DNA of 36,675 nucleotides from Acidobacteriota bacterium. GTDB taxonomy: Bacteria > Acidobacteriota > Thermoanaerobaculia > UBA5066 > Gp7-AA6. A program made the translations under genes and the position numbers. Below, piece by piece: positions 7,882-14,097 of the stretch. Each line of letters starts with the position of its first letter. Position 1 is the stretch's first letter. Under the pieces are notes generated by a model. That model had not been told where the DNA came from. It was given only the letters and a program-made list of their open reading frames with translations, and made no database searches. The stretch spans positions 1 to 36,675 of the forward strand of contig QHVV01000002.1 of NCBI GenBank assembly GCA_003222385.1. The letters run 5' to 3'.

Positions 7882-9225
7882 TCACCCCCGGGGGGCCGGC
7901 AGCGGAAGGCGCGACAGATCCAGACCGCGCACCCCCTTGCGGGCTGCCTTCATCAGTTTTCGCATCTGCTGGTACTGCTTCACAAGACGGTTGATCTCCG
8001 CCACCGTGGTCCCCGAGCCGGCGGCAATTCGCTTCTTGCGGCTGCCGTTCAAGACCTGCGGGTAGCGCCGTTCGTCCGGCGTCATCGAGTCGATGATCGC
8101 GGCGATGCGGACGAGCGAGGAGTCGTCGACGGCGTCGGTCGAGGCGAGGCTCTTGAATGCTCCCCCCTTCGGCAGCAGATCGAGAAGGCCCGAGACCGGC
8201 CCCATCTTCTTCATCGACCGGAGCTGGTCCCGCAGGTCCTCGAGCGTGAAGTCGCCGGCGCGGGCCCGGTCGGCCATCTTTTCCGCGGTGGAGGCGTCCA
8301 CCTGAGCCTCGACTTTTTCGATCAGGGTCAGGACGTCTCCCAGGCCCAGAATCCGCGAGGCCATCCGGTCGGGATGAAACGGCTCGAAGTCCTGAGGCTT
8401 CTCGCCGACGCCGACGAACTTGATCGGCTTGCCGACCGTCGAGACCACCGAAAGCGCGGCGCCGCCGCGCGCGTCGCCGTCCGCCTTCGTGAAGACGATC
8501 CCGGTCAGCGGCAGAGCCGCAGCGAAGCCGGCGGCCGAACGGACCGCGTCCTGGCCGGTCATGGCGTCCGCCACGAAGAGGACCTCTCCGGGGTGAACCG
8601 CGTCGGTGACCGCACGGACTTCGTTCATCAGGTCTTCGTCGAGATGGAGCCGGCCGGCCGTGTCGAGAATCACGGTGTCGCGCCCGGTCAAACGCGCCTC
8701 GGTCACCCCTTCGCGCGCGACCGCGACGGCGTCCCGACCTTCGCCCGGCTCGAAGACCGGAACCCCGATCTGACGCCCGAGCGTCTTCAGCTGCGACACC
8801 GCGGCCGGCCGCGAGAGGTCGGCCGCCACGAGAAGCGGATAGCGCCCGCGCCCTTTCAAGTGGAGAGCGAGCTTGCCCGCCGAAGTCGTCTTGCCGGATC
8901 CCTGGAGGCCGACCATTTCGATGATCGCCGGACGGCCCTCGAGGAGGAGATCTTCCTTCTGACCGCCGAGCAGGAGGACGAGCTCGTCCCGGACGATCCG
9001 CGTCACTTCCTGCGCCGGCGACAGCTCCTGCATCACCTTCCCGCCGACCGCCTTCTCGCGAACGCGCGCGGTGAAATTCCTGACGACCGGAAGCGCCACG
9101 TCCGCCTCCAGGAGCGAGAGCCGGATCTGTCGGAGCGCCGAGTCGAGATGGTATTCGGTCAGGTGGCCTTCGCCCTTGAGCTCCTTGAAGACTCCCTGGA
9201 TTCGATCTCCCAACGATTCGAACAC
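7882..9225 (-). CDS. ffh: Signal recognition particle GTPase Ffh
   Basis: Protein component of the signal recognition particle, which brings ribosomes making membrane proteins to FtsY. Seen: an N-terminal helical bundle, the P-loop GLQGSGKTT at 106-114, the DTAGRLHLDEDLM motif, TKADGDARGG, and the G-domain end GVGEKPQDFEPFHP, followed by the M domain with its SMTPDERR and GSGTTVAEINRLVKQY segments. Length 447 is typical. The GTG at 9225 is preceded by CGGAGG and gives the expected VFESLGDR N-terminus; the much longer open frame upstream is an artefact. It is the first gene of the long minus-strand operon and has a promoter candidate just upstream. Confidence 0.95.
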   Translation of the reverse strand: MFESLGDRIQGVFKELKGEGHLTEYHLDSALRQIRLSLLEADVALPVVRNFTARVREKAVGGKVMQELSPAQEVTRIVRDELVLLLGGQKEDLLLEGRPAIIEMVGLQGSGKTTSAGKLALHLKGRGRYPLLVAADLSRPAAVSQLKTLGRQIGVPVFEPGEGRDAVAVAREGVTEARLTGRDTVILDTAGRLHLDEDLMNEVRAVTDAVHPGEVLFVADAMTGQDAVRSAAGFAAALPLTGIVFTKADGDARGGAALSVVSTVGKPIKFVGVGEKPQDFEPFHPDRMASRILGLGDVLTLIEKVEAQVDASTAEKMADRARAGDFTLEDLRDQLRSMKKMGPVSGLLDLLPKGGAFKSLASTDAVDDSSLVRIAAIIDSMTPDERRYPQVLNGSRKKRIAAGSGTTVAEINRLVKQYQQMRKLMKAARKGVRGLDLSRLPLPAPRG

Positions 9226-9248
9226 TCGGCCTCCGATGGAAGGGCGGA

Positions 9249-9277
9249 AGGATACCGGCCCCGACGAAACGCCGCAA
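9249..9277 (-). promoter_or_regulatory. Sigma-70-like promoter for the ffh operon
   Basis: On the minus strand TTGCGG (9277-9272) is separated by exactly 17 nt from TATCCT (9254-9249), 23 nt upstream of the ffh GTG. The -10 is good, the -35 moderate. It is divergent from the promoter at 9305. Confidence 0.55.
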
Positions 9278-9304
9278 CGCGCGGGCAGGACGGGGTTTCC
9301 CGGC

Positions 9305-9332
9305 TTGACAGACCCCCTCGTTGGGATATCAT
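9305..9332 (+). promoter_or_regulatory. Strong sigma-70-like promoter of the Thr-rich lipoprotein
   Basis: A perfect -35 TTGACA (9305-9310) and a -10 TATCAT (9327-9332) with a 16-nt spacer. It is the best plus-strand consensus promoter in the window and gives a leader of about 65 nt before the lipoprotein ATG. Confidence 0.75.
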
Positions 9333-9405
9333 GCGCTCGCTTTTCCCGCTGTTCGAGGCGGTTCGCAAAGAAGCAGTTCGCCAGTAACGAGAAGGAGAGA
9401 GGGAG

Positions 9406-9645
9406 ATGAAGAAGTTCCTGACCCTGGTCTTCGCAGCCGTTTTCGGAACGGTGCTCCTCACCGGTTGCACCAAGAAGGAGGAGACGACCACAACGACCGA
9501 AACCTCGACGACCGAGGCGCCGGCCGTGGTCGAGGAAACGGCCACCACCATGACCGCGACGACGATGACGGAGACCCCCGCGATGACGACGACCACGGAG
9601 ACGACCACCACGATGACGACGACGACCACCACGAATACTCCGTAA
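9406..9645 (+). CDS. Threonine-rich mini-lipoprotein, function unknown
   Basis: A 79-residue secreted lipoprotein. Seen: MKKFLTLVF start, hydrophobic core and lipobox LTGC, so C21 would be lipidated. The mature 59-residue chain starts CTKKEE and is then almost entirely low complexity; about 32 of 59 residues are Thr, broken up by Met, Glu, Ala and Pro in TTM/TTE-like units. No fold is expected; it would form an extended, possibly O-glycosylated stalk. Expression signals are strong: a near-consensus promoter, AAGGAG before the ATG and an intrinsic terminator just after, so it is an isolated monocistronic gene that may be abundant. I do not recognise a named family. An outer-membrane spacer or wall-tethering role is speculation. 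Confidence 0.82.
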   Translation: MKKFLTLVFAAVFGTVLLTGCTKKEETTTTTETSTTEAPAVVEETATTMTATTMTETPAMTTTTETTTTMTTTTTTNTP

Positions 9646-9667
9646 CTCTTTCTCTTTCGTCTGTCGG

Positions 9668-9698
9668 AGGCCCCCGCGAACGGGGGCCTTTCGTTTTG
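9668..9698 (+). terminator. Rho-independent terminator after the Thr-rich lipoprotein
   Basis: Perfect 9-bp stem AGGCCCCCG / CGGGGGCCT with a CGAA tetraloop (9668-9689), followed by TTCGTTTT. It lies 23 nt after the stop codon and closes the lipoprotein unit before the next gene. Confidence 0.9.
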
Positions 9699-9738
9699 GA
9701 GAAGCCGGGGCGGCCGAGCTTTCGAGAGCTCCTGCCGC

Positions 9739-9744
9739 TACACT
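9739..9744 (+). promoter_or_regulatory. -10 element for the diguanylate cyclase gene
   Basis: TACACT sits 8 nt before the GTG start at 9753 and no Shine-Dalgarno sequence lies between. Transcription would begin at or next to the GTG, suggesting a leaderless message. No clear -35 is seen. Confidence 0.45.
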
Positions 9745-9752
9745 CCAATCGG

Positions 9753-10886
9753 GTGCTGCCTCTCTGGGGAGAAGCTCTTCTCGCGTTCGTGGCGATCGCT
9801 GCCGGTGTCCTCGCGTGGCAGGCCCGGTCGCGCGAGCAGGCGCTGGCGGCGCGCCTCGCGGCCCGCGAGCGCGGCGGCCACTTCCTGGGCGAGTCTCCCG
9901 AGCCCGCCGAGATCCTGAAGCACGCCTACACCGCGGCGGCCGCGATTCTCCCGGTGACATGCTTCGATCTCTACAGGATCGATCCGGAGGGCAAGGTCGA
10001 CGAAGTCTGGACCTTGTCGCCCGGCGAGGCCGGGGAGCTCGAGCCGGCGCTCGACCCGGCGAGCCCCCTCCTCGCATCGCCCGTCGACGCGCGAAGGATC
10101 CGCGATCTGTCGGCCACGGAGACGGAACGCTCCTTCGCCCCGCGCGATCTCCTGGCGGGCGGTCCCGTCCGCCGCCTCCGTCTTCCCCTCTTCTCCGGGG
10201 ACCGCCTGGTCGCTCACCTCGATCTCGCGAGCTCGGAGCCGATCGACGAGGAGAAGAAGAGCGAGATCCGCGCCCTGCTCGGTCCGCTCACGGTCTCTCT
10301 CCACGCCTCCCGCAACTGGAGGGTCGCCGTCACCGACGAGCTCTCGGGCCTCGCCTCGCGCCGCTATTTCGAAGCGCGCCTGGCGGAGGAGTGGGCGCGC
10401 CGCGACCGTTACGAGACCCCTCTCTCCATCGCCTGCTTCGATCTCGACCGGTTCAAGGCGGTCAACGACACCATGGGCCACGCCGCGGGCGACCTGGTCC
10501 TGCGCCGGTTCGGCGTCATCATCGGCAGCGTCGTGCGCGCGAGCGACCTCGCCTGCCGGTTCGGCGGGGAGGAGTTCGCGATGCTCTTCCCGAACACGGC
10601 GGCGGCCTCCGCCCGGATCGTCGTCGAACGAATCCGTCGGGCGCTCGAGCGGAACCGTTTCGAGACGGACGGCCGGGATTTCTGGGTCACCGTCTCGGCG
10701 GGAGTGGCCGACGCGACGGCCACGGAAGGGCTCGACCCGAGCAAGCTCCTCGCGCGCGCCGACCAGGCGCTCTACGCGGCGAAGGCCGGTGGCCGCAACC
10801 GCGTGCGGATCTGGACGGAGCGCGTCGGGCGCGACGCGGCCGCGACGACCGGGCGTCCTCCGGCGGTTCGGCCAGAGGGAACGTGA
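9753..10886 (+). CDS. Membrane-anchored diguanylate cyclase (GGDEF protein)
   Basis: Makes the second messenger c-di-GMP from two GTP. Seen: an N-terminal membrane segment at about 5-24 (ALLAFVAIAAGVLAW), a GAF-like sensory region at about 45-190 without a specific family match by eye, then a GGDEF domain from about 200. The active-site loop is GGEEF at 271-275, a catalytically competent variant. An RxxD product-inhibition site (RASD, 262-265) sits at the standard five-residue distance, so feedback inhibition is expected. FDLDRFKAVNDTMGHAAGD is the substrate-binding block. The GTG start is supported by the membrane helix and the adjacent -10 hexamer. The 3' end overlaps the next gene as GTGA. 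Confidence 0.88.
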   Translation: MLPLWGEALLAFVAIAAGVLAWQARSREQALAARLAARERGGHFLGESPEPAEILKHAYTAAAAILPVTCFDLYRIDPEGKVDEVWTLSPGEAGELEPALDPASPLLASPVDARRIRDLSATETERSFAPRDLLAGGPVRRLRLPLFSGDRLVAHLDLASSEPIDEEKKSEIRALLGPLTVSLHASRNWRVAVTDELSGLASRRYFEARLAEEWARRDRYETPLSIACFDLDRFKAVNDTMGHAAGDLVLRRFGVIIGSVVRASDLACRFGGEEFAMLFPNTAAASARIVVERIRRALERNRFETDGRDFWVTVSAGVADATATEGLDPSKLLARADQALYAAKAGGRNRVRIWTERVGRDAAATTGRPPAVRPEGT

Positions 10887-11119
10887 GCGCCGAAGACGAC
10901 GTCGAAAAGCTGCTCGAAGAGATGATCTCGTCGCAACGGGAGCGGCTGCTCGCGCTCGCGAGGAGGATCGAGCCGGACCTGACTCCCGACGACCTTCTCC
11001 AGCCGCACGACCACCCGTCGCTCGAGACGAGCCCCGACTTCAATTTCGAGGACGGGATCCTCGCCGGCTATCTGGCTTTCCGCGCCGCCTTCCGCGCGAA
11101 CCGAAAAAGCGACAGATAG
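10883..11119 (+). CDS. Conserved-looking small acidic protein (78 residues), unknown function
   Basis: A small cytoplasmic protein translated from a GTG overlapping the diguanylate cyclase stop (GTGA), so probably co-translated with it. Seen: an N-terminal amphipathic helix EDDVEKLLEEMISSQRERLL, then IEPDLTPDDLLQPHDHP, then a Phe/Asp-containing stretch ending in EDGILAGYL and a basic tail RANRKSDR. The PDDLLQP and EDGILAGYL pieces look like a genuine domain rather than random coding, but I cannot name the family. Its 3' end overlaps the convergent gene on the opposite strand by 52 nt. Coupling to the c-di-GMP enzyme is inferred from position only. Confidence 0.65.
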   Translation: MSAEDDVEKLLEEMISSQRERLLALARRIEPDLTPDDLLQPHDHPSLETSPDFNFEDGILAGYLAFRAAFRANRKSDR

Positions 11120-11304
11120 CCGCGCCGCTTCGGCCGAGCGCGACCCGCCAGGCTCGCAATCGATTCGGCGTGCTCCCGGATCCACCCGGAGTCTTCGGGA
11201 CGGACGCCGAGCTCCGCCAGAACGGCGCCCGATTCCCGCGCCAGCCGCGTCCAGACGTCCATCGAGACGTCCATCGAGTCGTCTTCTTCGGGACCGTTCT
11301 TCAC
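11068..11304 (-). CDS. Small basic protein (78 residues), unknown function
   Basis: A second small gene, starting with GTG overlapping the glycosyltransferase stop as GTGA. Seen: an acidic N-terminus with a tandem MDVSMDV, a helical middle (WTRLARESGAVLAELGVRPED, WIREHAESIASLAG), and a very basic C-terminus RRGYLSLFRFARKAARKAR. No signal peptide or named domain. Either ATG of the MDVSMDV repeat could also be the start. Translational coupling to the glycosyltransferase supports it being real, but its last 52 nt are shared antisense with the plus-strand small gene, so one of the two C-termini may be dictated by the other. Function unknown. Confidence 0.5.
   Translation of the reverse strand: MKNGPEEDDSMDVSMDVWTRLARESGAVLAELGVRPEDSGWIREHAESIASLAGRARPKRRGYLSLFRFARKAARKAR
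11253..11276. repeat. Perfect 12-bp tandem duplication
   Basis: AGACGTCCATCG occurs twice head to tail (11253-11264 and 11265-11276). On the minus strand it encodes the doubled MDVS unit near the start of the small basic protein and keeps the frame open. Confidence 0.9.
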
Positions 11305-12371
11305 GGGACGTCCAGGCCGGCCGCCGCCAGCAGGGTCTGGATGGTGGCGTCCCACGACAGCTCCGACGCGCGCGCGAAACCCCGCCGACCCAGGGCTTCG
11401 AGAGCCTCGCCACGCTCCCACGCCAGCCGCAGGGCGGCGCCCAGAGCTTCGGGAGTCGGCGGCACCACGAACCCCGTCTCACCATCGATCACGAACTCGA
11501 GCGGTCCCCCGGCGTCGTCGGTTGTCAGCACCGGCTTGCCCGAAAGGAACGCCTCCAGCGGGACGTACCCCAGGTCTTCTCCCTCCGGAGCCACGACGAC
11601 GAGCCGGGCCCCGGCGTAGAGCTCGAGGAGCGCTTCGTCGCCGGCCTCCGGCACCCACTGCACGCGGGGCTCGAGATCGAGCTCGCGCGCGAGGCGCTTC
11701 AGCCGCTCCTCCTCCGGGCCGCGTCCCACCACCACGAGCCGCGCCTCCGGGGCGTGCACGAGGGCGCGCAGAGGCAGATCGGGGCGCTTCCAGCCATCCA
11801 GCCGTCCGACGGAGAGCGCATAGTCGCCGGGCGGCCCGGTCCGGTACCGGCCCACGAGCGGCGGCGGATGATAGAGCGGCTCGCTCTCGATCCCGTTGTA
11901 CTTGCGGAGGCGCGCCGCGACGGTCCGCGAGTTCGCGAAGACGCGCCGCGCCTCGGAAAGGCCGAGCCGATCGATCTCCGCGATCGTCTCGCGCGCGCGT
12001 CGGTCTTCCTTCGAAGCGGTGAAGTCGCTCCACGGCGAGCCGAACTGGTCGTACGCCTGCCGGTACTGGTGGATGACCCAGACGACTTTGTTCGGGTGCC
12101 GGACCGCGTAGCTCGGAAAGCGGGTCGCGACGACGGCATCGACCGGCCGGCCGCCGAACTCGGTGACGTCGAGCGAGCGCCAGGCGAGCGCGGACCGGAC
12201 GAGGTCGAACCTCTCGCGTTCGATGAGCGGGATCGTGACGAGGTCCGCCTCGACGCCCCGCGCGACGAGCTCCTCGGTCAGCCGGCGGACGTGAAGTTCG
12301 GCCCCGCCCTCCGAGAACGGGCTTTGCACGGCCGCGACGAGAACGCGCGAAGGCGTCTTCAAGACCGGCAA
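11301..12371 (-). CDS. Glycosyltransferase family 4 protein (GT-B fold)
   Basis: Transfers a sugar from an activated donor, probably during surface polysaccharide or LPS assembly. Seen: an N-terminal acceptor domain (SPFSEGGAELHVRRLTEEL), the linker segment YALSVGRLDGWKRPDL, and the C-terminal donor domain with VVVGRGPEEERL and the E-x7-E motif in PEGEDLGYVPLEAFLSGKPV. Length 356 fits GT4. The TTG at 12371 is the first start; a second TTG at 12362 is equally possible and neither has a clear Shine-Dalgarno. It follows the methyltransferase gene by 28 nt and is probably co-transcribed with it. Donor and acceptor sugars cannot be told from sequence. Confidence 0.85.
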   Translation of the reverse strand: MPVLKTPSRVLVAAVQSPFSEGGAELHVRRLTEELVARGVEADLVTIPLIERERFDLVRSALAWRSLDVTEFGGRPVDAVVATRFPSYAVRHPNKVVWVIHQYRQAYDQFGSPWSDFTASKEDRRARETIAEIDRLGLSEARRVFANSRTVAARLRKYNGIESEPLYHPPPLVGRYRTGPPGDYALSVGRLDGWKRPDLPLRALVHAPEARLVVVGRGPEEERLKRLARELDLEPRVQWVPEAGDEALLELYAGARLVVVAPEGEDLGYVPLEAFLSGKPVLTTDDAGGPLEFVIDGETGFVVPPTPEALGAALRLAWERGEALEALGRRGFARASELSWDATIQTLLAAAGLDVP

Positions 12372-12399
12372 CCGGGAGAGCGCCGCGGGGCTCGCGCGA

Positions 12400-13539
12400 T
12401 CACGGAACCGGCACGCGCCCGATCACCGCATAATCCTGCGGGCCGAAGAGAACCGCGTTCAATCGAGCGTCGTTTTCGGACAGCTCGTGAAGACGCATTC
12501 CGGCCGGAAGCGGCGAGAGGAACTCGACCGTGAGGTCCCGGAAGCCCGCGGCGTCGCAGAGGAACTCGAGCGCCTGCGGGGGAACCGGGCGCATGTGCGT
12601 CGGGTCGAGGTAGAAGGCGTTCATCGCGGCGAGCGAGTCTGTATTCACCGTCTCGACGATGACCACTCCGCCCGGGGCAATCGCGCGGCGGGCCTCCGCG
12701 AGGAAGCGGAAAGTCGAGGACGCCGGCCAGTGCTCGACGACCTGGAAAGCCACGACGCCGCCGAGGCTGCTGGTCGGCGCCGCCGCGAGCGCCTCGATCG
12801 CGTCGCCCCGGCTGACGTCGAGACCCGCGGCGCGGCCGGCCTCCGCCGCCAGTGTGCTCGACTCCACTCCGCGCGCCGCGATCCCCTCCTCCGCGAGCAG
12901 CCGCAGAAATTCTCCCCGGCCGCACCCGGCATCGAAGACCGGCCCCGGCAGCCCGCGGACGTAGCGGAGATAGAACCGCTGCTTCTCGGCGACCTCGGTC
13001 GGAGATCCCCGGAACCGCTCTTCGAAGAGCGCATAGATGCTTTCGGGAAGAGAGGGGACTTCCGCGGAGGGCGGGGCCGACGCGGTCGGAAGGCGCTTCG
13101 GGAGCGTCTCCAGATAGGAGATCCGCGCGTCCTGGGCGGCGTCGCGTCGCCGGAACTCCTGCTCGGTCGCCTCCCGCCAGCGCGCAACCTCACGATACCG
13201 GCGCGCCTGCTCCTCCATCGCCTCGCGGTTTCGCTCCAGGGCCGCGACGACTCCGTTTGCCGCCTCGAGGGCGAGAGCGTTGAACGAAGCCTGGTTTCTC
13301 CAGAGAAAGCGCAGCATCCGGAGGGCGAGCGTTTTCACCCGGGCGAACCGGACCGCCGGCGGGATGGTCGGCGTCAGGTGATCTTCCGCGCGGCGGATCG
13401 GAAGACGCACGTCGTCCAAGTCGGAGCTCGCGGGAGCGGTCGCTCGCAGTCCCGCCTCCGGGCGCGCCGCACCCGCGATCGCATCGCGGATTTCCTTCGC
13501 GAGCTCTTCCACGAGATCCGGTTTCCCCGCCGTGGTCAC
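12400..13539 (-). CDS. SAM-dependent methyltransferase with N-terminal coiled coil
   Basis: A class I methyltransferase likely acting on a surface glycan. Seen: an N-terminal region with FLWRNQASFNALALEAANGV, a predicted coiled coil rich in Arg/Glu (AALERNREAMEEQARRYREV onward), then a Rossmann domain with SAM motif VFDAGCGRGEF and later GGVVIVETVN. The coiled coil plus methyltransferase arrangement recalls enzymes that cap or modify O-antigen-like chains, and the glycosyltransferase next door supports a polysaccharide role; this is inference. The GTG at 13539 is chosen because a GATAAT hexamer lies 6 nt before it and no start with a ribosome site is seen upstream. Length 379. Confidence 0.82.
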   Translation of the reverse strand: MTTAGKPDLVEELAKEIRDAIAGAARPEAGLRATAPASSDLDDVRLPIRRAEDHLTPTIPPAVRFARVKTLALRMLRFLWRNQASFNALALEAANGVVAALERNREAMEEQARRYREVARWREATEQEFRRRDAAQDARISYLETLPKRLPTASAPPSAEVPSLPESIYALFEERFRGSPTEVAEKQRFYLRYVRGLPGPVFDAGCGRGEFLRLLAEEGIAARGVESSTLAAEAGRAAGLDVSRGDAIEALAAAPTSSLGGVVAFQVVEHWPASSTFRFLAEARRAIAPGGVVIVETVNTDSLAAMNAFYLDPTHMRPVPPQALEFLCDAAGFRDLTVEFLSPLPAGMRLHELSENDARLNAVLFGPQDYAVIGRVPVP

Positions 13540-13545
13540 TGCCCG

Positions 13546-13551
13546 ATTATC
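13546..13551 (-). promoter_or_regulatory. -10 element for the methyltransferase-glycosyltransferase operon
   Basis: GATAAT on the minus strand ends 6 nt before the GTG at 13539, so the transcript would start at or within a base or two of the start codon. An inverted repeat covers the place where the -35 should be. Confidence 0.5.
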
Positions 13552-13568
13552 CAATAGGGAGGCGGGTG

Positions 13569-13585
13569 CAGGTCCGCAGGACCTG
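13569..13585. repeat. Inverted repeat, possible operator
   Basis: CAGGTCC-GCA-GGACCTG, perfect 7-bp arms, in the 167-nt divergent region between the methyltransferase and the lipoprotein genes. It coincides with the -35 position of the minus-strand promoter. It has no T-run, so it is not an obvious terminator. Apart from this, the region shows only the ribosome site of the lipoprotein gene. Confidence 0.6.
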
Positions 13586-13706
13586 TCCCCGCGACGATCA
13601 AATGGCGGGGGTTCAAGCGCATCCGCGGCCGCCGCGAATTGCAATAGAGTTCCTGCCGCGTGTCGTCGGATTCCAGAGAACCCGAATCCATCGAGAGGAG
13701 GTCGTC

Positions 13707-14084
13707 ATGAGAAGAACTGCGGCGCTTCTGCTGGCGCTCGCGCTGGCGGCGGGATGCGCATCGAGCGGTCCGCCGGTGGCGCCGGCCGTTCTCGCGGAAA
13801 CCGAAGCCGCCGTGCACAGAGCCGAGAGCGCCGGAGCGCGGGAGCGCGCGGCGGACCTGCTCGCGAAGGCGCGCCGGGCCTGGGACGAAGGGCGGCTCGC
13901 CTCCACCCGCGGAGAGGGGGAAATCGCCCGCCACCGTCTCGAAGAAGCCCACGCGTATGCGGAGGCGGCCGAGGCGCAGGCGAACGCCGAAAGGTTGAAG
14001 AGCGAGGCCGCCTCGCTTCGGCGGGAGGCGGACGATCTCGAAGCGAAGATCCGGCAGATCCGGGAGCAGTCCCGGAACCCATGA
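13707..14084 (+). CDS. DUF4398-like lipoprotein
   Basis: A 125-residue periplasmic lipoprotein. Seen: MRRTAALLLALALAAGC, with lipobox AAGC putting the lipidated Cys at 17, followed by a helical hairpin rich in Ala/Glu/Arg (VLAETEAAVHRAESAGARER, AHAYAEAAEAQANAERLKSE) as in DUF4398 proteins. The ATG at 13707 follows GAGAGGAGG; an open frame upstream lacks a signal sequence and is not used. It precedes the OmpA-domain lipoprotein by 13 nt and shares the same N-terminal architecture, so the two are probably made and used together at the cell envelope. Exact function unknown. Confidence 0.83.
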   Translation: MRRTAALLLALALAAGCASSGPPVAPAVLAETEAAVHRAESAGARERAADLLAKARRAWDEGRLASTRGEGEIARHRLEEAHAYAEAAEAQANAERLKSEAASLRREADDLEAKIRQIREQSRNP

Positions 14085-14097
14085 GCGAGGTGCGCAA

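Noticed and set aside
9159-9632. Minus-strand frame beginning with a run of Val residues, membrane-like
   Set aside because: It is the antisense of the Thr codon tract; it crosses promoters and ffh and has no start signals.
9815-10886. Alternative plus-strand frame inside the diguanylate cyclase gene
   Set aside because: Only its last part (from GTG 10883) is a plausible gene; the rest is an Arg/Pro-rich shadow of the GGDEF protein.
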